A DNA stretch of 8,249 nucleotides. It comes from Actinomycetota bacterium. Lineage in GTDB: Bacteria > Actinomycetota > Actinomycetes > Actinomycetales > Microbacteriaceae. The notes beneath the pieces are model-generated. The model ran no database searches and had not been told where the DNA came from. It worked only from the letters and a program-made list of their open reading frames with translations. The translations under genes and the position numbers were made by a program. Positions 6,563 through 8,249 of this stretch are shown here, one piece after another. The first letter of the stretch is position 1; each line of letters starts with the position of its first letter. Location: contig WLGC01000029.1 in assembly GCA_009703465.1 (NCBI GenBank), forward strand, positions 1-8,249, written 5' to 3'.

Positions 6563-6569
6563 TGTTCCT

Positions 6570-8249
6570 ATGGCTCAGGCCACCAGAGATGATTTGCGCA
6601 ACGTTGCAATCGTCGCCCACGTAGACCACGGAAAAACAACCTTGGTCGATGCCATGCTTCGTCAAACAGGTTCCTTCAGCGATCACGCAGCCGTTGGCGA
6701 AAGAGTTATGGACTCTGGAGATCTTGAGCGAGAAAAAGGAATTACGATTCTGGCCAAGAACACCGCAATTGCCTATAAAGGCGAGCACTCCGGCGGAAAA
6801 GAAATAACCATCAACGTTATTGACACCCCAGGCCACGCAGATTTTGGTGGCGAGGTAGAACGCGGCTTGTCAATGGTTGATGGAGTTGTTCTGCTGGTGG
6901 ACGCATCTGAAGGTCCGCTACCACAAACTCGATTTGTGCTTCGAAAAGCGCTTGAATCAAAGTTGCCGGTTATTTTGCTAGTCAACAAAACAGATCGTCC
7001 TGATGCACGTATTGATGAGGTAGTAGAAGAAACTCATGACCTGCTACTAGGTCTAGCCTCTGATCTTCACGACATCGTTCCTGATCTTGATATTGACGGC
7101 ATCCTTGAGTTGCCAATCATCTACGCGTCTGGTCGTGCAGGTATTGCATCGCTTACAAAGCCGGCAGATGGCACCATGCCTGAAGGTGAAAACCTTGAGC
7201 CACTGTTTGGTGCAATTATGAAATACATTCCCGCTCCAAAGTACGATGACGAGGCGCCATTGCAGGCACACGTGACGAACCTAGATGCGTCACCGTTTCT
7301 TGGTCGACTTGCCTTGTTAAGAATTTTTAATGGAACCCTTAGAAAGGGTCAGCAGGTTGCCTGGGTCAGACAAGACGGAACTACGCAGACTGTGAAAATT
7401 ACAGAGCTACTAAAAACAAAAGCTCTTGAGAGATTCCCAACCGATGAGGCAAACCCGGGAGACATAGTTGCCGTTGCCGGTATTGAAGAGATCACCATCG
7501 GCGAAACTTTGGCTGATCCAAACGATGTTCGCCCACTTCCGATGATTACTGTTGATGACCCAGCAATCTCGATGACGATCGGTATCAATACATCGCCAAT
7601 GGCCGGTCGCGTAAAGGGTGCAAAAGTTACTGCACGCTTGGTAAAGGATCGCCTAGATAAAGAGCTCGTTGGAAACGTTTCAATTAAAGTTCTTCCAACT
7701 GAGCGTCCAGATGCTTGGGAAGTTCAAGGGCGCGGCGAGCTTGCCCTAGCAATTTTGGTTGAGCAAATGCGACGCGAGGGCTACGAACTTACAGTTGGTA
7801 AACCTCAGGTGGTTACAAAACGAATCGACGGAAAACTTCACGAGCCTTTTGAAGATCTCACGATTGATGTACCCGAGGAGTTCCTGGGTGCAATGACGCA
7901 ACTTCTAGCAGCGCGCAAAGGCCAGATGACAAACATGGTTGCCAACTCAACCGGTTGGACTCGGATGGAGTTTAGAGTTCCAAGCCGCGGTCTGATTGGT
8001 TTCCGAACTGAATTTCTAACTCAAACAAAGGGAACCGGTATCGCCAACGCAATTTCAGCTGGCTACGATGCGTGGGCTGGAGAAATCAGCACTCGTAACA
8101 ACGGTTCGCTGATTGCCGATCGCGCCGGTGTAGTTACACCGTTTGCCATGATTGGTTTGCAGGAACGAGGCTCATTCTTTGTTCAGCCAACCAGCGAGGT
8201 TTATGCCGGAATGGTTGTTGGCGAGAACTCTCGTGCTGACGACATGGAC
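6570..8249 (+). CDS. typA: Translational GTPase TypA/BipA (3' truncated by window)
   Basis: TypA/BipA is an EF-G-like GTPase that binds the ribosome and is needed for growth at low temperature or under stress in several bacteria, partly through 50S assembly. The frame is open for 560 codons to the window edge; the family is about 610-640 residues, so the C-terminal end is missing. Motifs: G1 AHVDHGKT (16-23), switch I EREKGITI (53-60), G3 DTPGH (85-89), and G4 NKTD (139-142). A beta-barrel domain II begins near 231 (LQAHVTNLDASPFLGRLALL) and an EF-G C-terminal-like domain near 430 (DLTIDVPEEFLGAM). The BipA-specific C-terminal domain starts near 480. MDSGDLEREKGI distinguishes it from EF-G and LepA. 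No frameshift was found when reading the whole frame. Confidence 0.96.
   Translation, partial: MAQATRDDLRNVAIVAHVDHGKTTLVDAMLRQTGSFSDHAAVGERVMDSGDLEREKGITILAKNTAIAYKGEHSGGKEITINVIDTPGHADFGGEVERGLSMVDGVVLLVDASEGPLPQTRFVLRKALESKLPVILLVNKTDRPDARIDEVVEETHDLLLGLASDLHDIVPDLDIDGILELPIIYASGRAGIASLTKPADGTMPEGENLEPLFGAIMKYIPAPKYDDEAPLQAHVTNLDASPFLGRLALLRIFNGTLRKGQQVAWVRQDGTTQTVKITELLKTKALERFPTDEANPGDIVAVAGIEEITIGETLADPNDVRPLPMITVDDPAISMTIGINTSPMAGRVKGAKVTARLVKDRLDKELVGNVSIKVLPTERPDAWEVQGRGELALAILVEQMRREGYELTVGKPQVVTKRIDGKLHEPFEDLTIDVPEEFLGAMTQLLAARKGQMTNMVANSTGWTRMEFRVPSRGLIGFRTEFLTQTKGTGIANAISAGYDAWAGEISTRNNGSLIADRAGVVTPFAMIGLQERGSFFVQPTSEVYAGMVVGENSRADDMD

Larger units (their letters stand above)
6354..6569. 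other. Divergent spacer and structured leader upstream of typA
   Basis: This 216-nt region is rich in inverted repeats on the typA side: ATTGCC/GGCAAT (6396-6401/6416-6421), CAAATAGG/CCTATTTG (6425-6432/6446-6453), a further AAATAGG copy (6460-6466) able to compete for the same partner, CTTAG/CTAAG (6471-6475/6511-6515) enclosing GGGG/CCCC, and GTGCCA/TGGCGC (6526-6531/6543-6548). No coding frame of note is seen. A role as a 5' leader of typA is inferred from position and structure; I recognise no known RNA family. Confidence 0.5.

Noticed and set aside
6519..7588. Several minus-strand open frames of 71-105 codons inside typA
   Set aside because: They are antisense to a full-length conserved coding frame, resemble no family, and follow from typA codon use.

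Overview
The window looks like chromosomal DNA of a low-GC member of the Actinomycetota, most likely a small freshwater Microbacteriaceae-type bacterium (Rhodoluna/Aquiluna-like). Three things point that way: the prfB-ftsE-ftsX-smpB-ssrA order typical of actinobacteria, the actinobacterial character of the FtsE, SmpB and TypA sequences, and a base composition near half GC judged by eye, which is low for that phylum. The genus is an inference. I see no phage, transposon, CRISPR or defence genes; this is mostly core genome.

Positions 1-2523 (+) form a tight run of genes: the 3' end of prfB (release factor 2), ftsE and ftsX (the ABC-type complex that controls cell-wall hydrolysis at division), and smpB (the tmRNA partner protein). 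The spacings are 38, 0 and 4 nt, so these are probably one transcript. The tmRNA gene ssrA (2637-3005) follows, encoding the tag AKSSRTDFALAA. Both partners of trans-translation ribosome rescue are therefore adjacent, next to the release factor gene. A strong hairpin at 3021-3056 separates ssrA from the convergent gene that follows.

Positions 3065-4914 hold two divergent membrane-protein genes: a TerC/Alx-family probable metal exporter (-) and a TRIC/UPF0126-family probable cation channel (+). Positions 4928-6353 (-) hold a two-gene unit. The upstream gene encodes a DCC-family (DUF393) thiol-disulfide oxidoreductase-like protein. The downstream gene encodes an exported protein with prenyltransferase/squalene-cyclase-like repeats, but with no cysteine and no DxDD motif, so it is probably a non-catalytic toroid.

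From 6570 to the window end (+) lies typA/bipA, a ribosome-associated translational GTPase, cut off after 560 codons. The 216 bases before it contain a promoter candidate and several inverted repeats with mutually exclusive pairings. This possible structured leader is the most interesting non-coding signal here. The least explained protein is the exported toroid protein. I found no clear evidence of an entirely new system.
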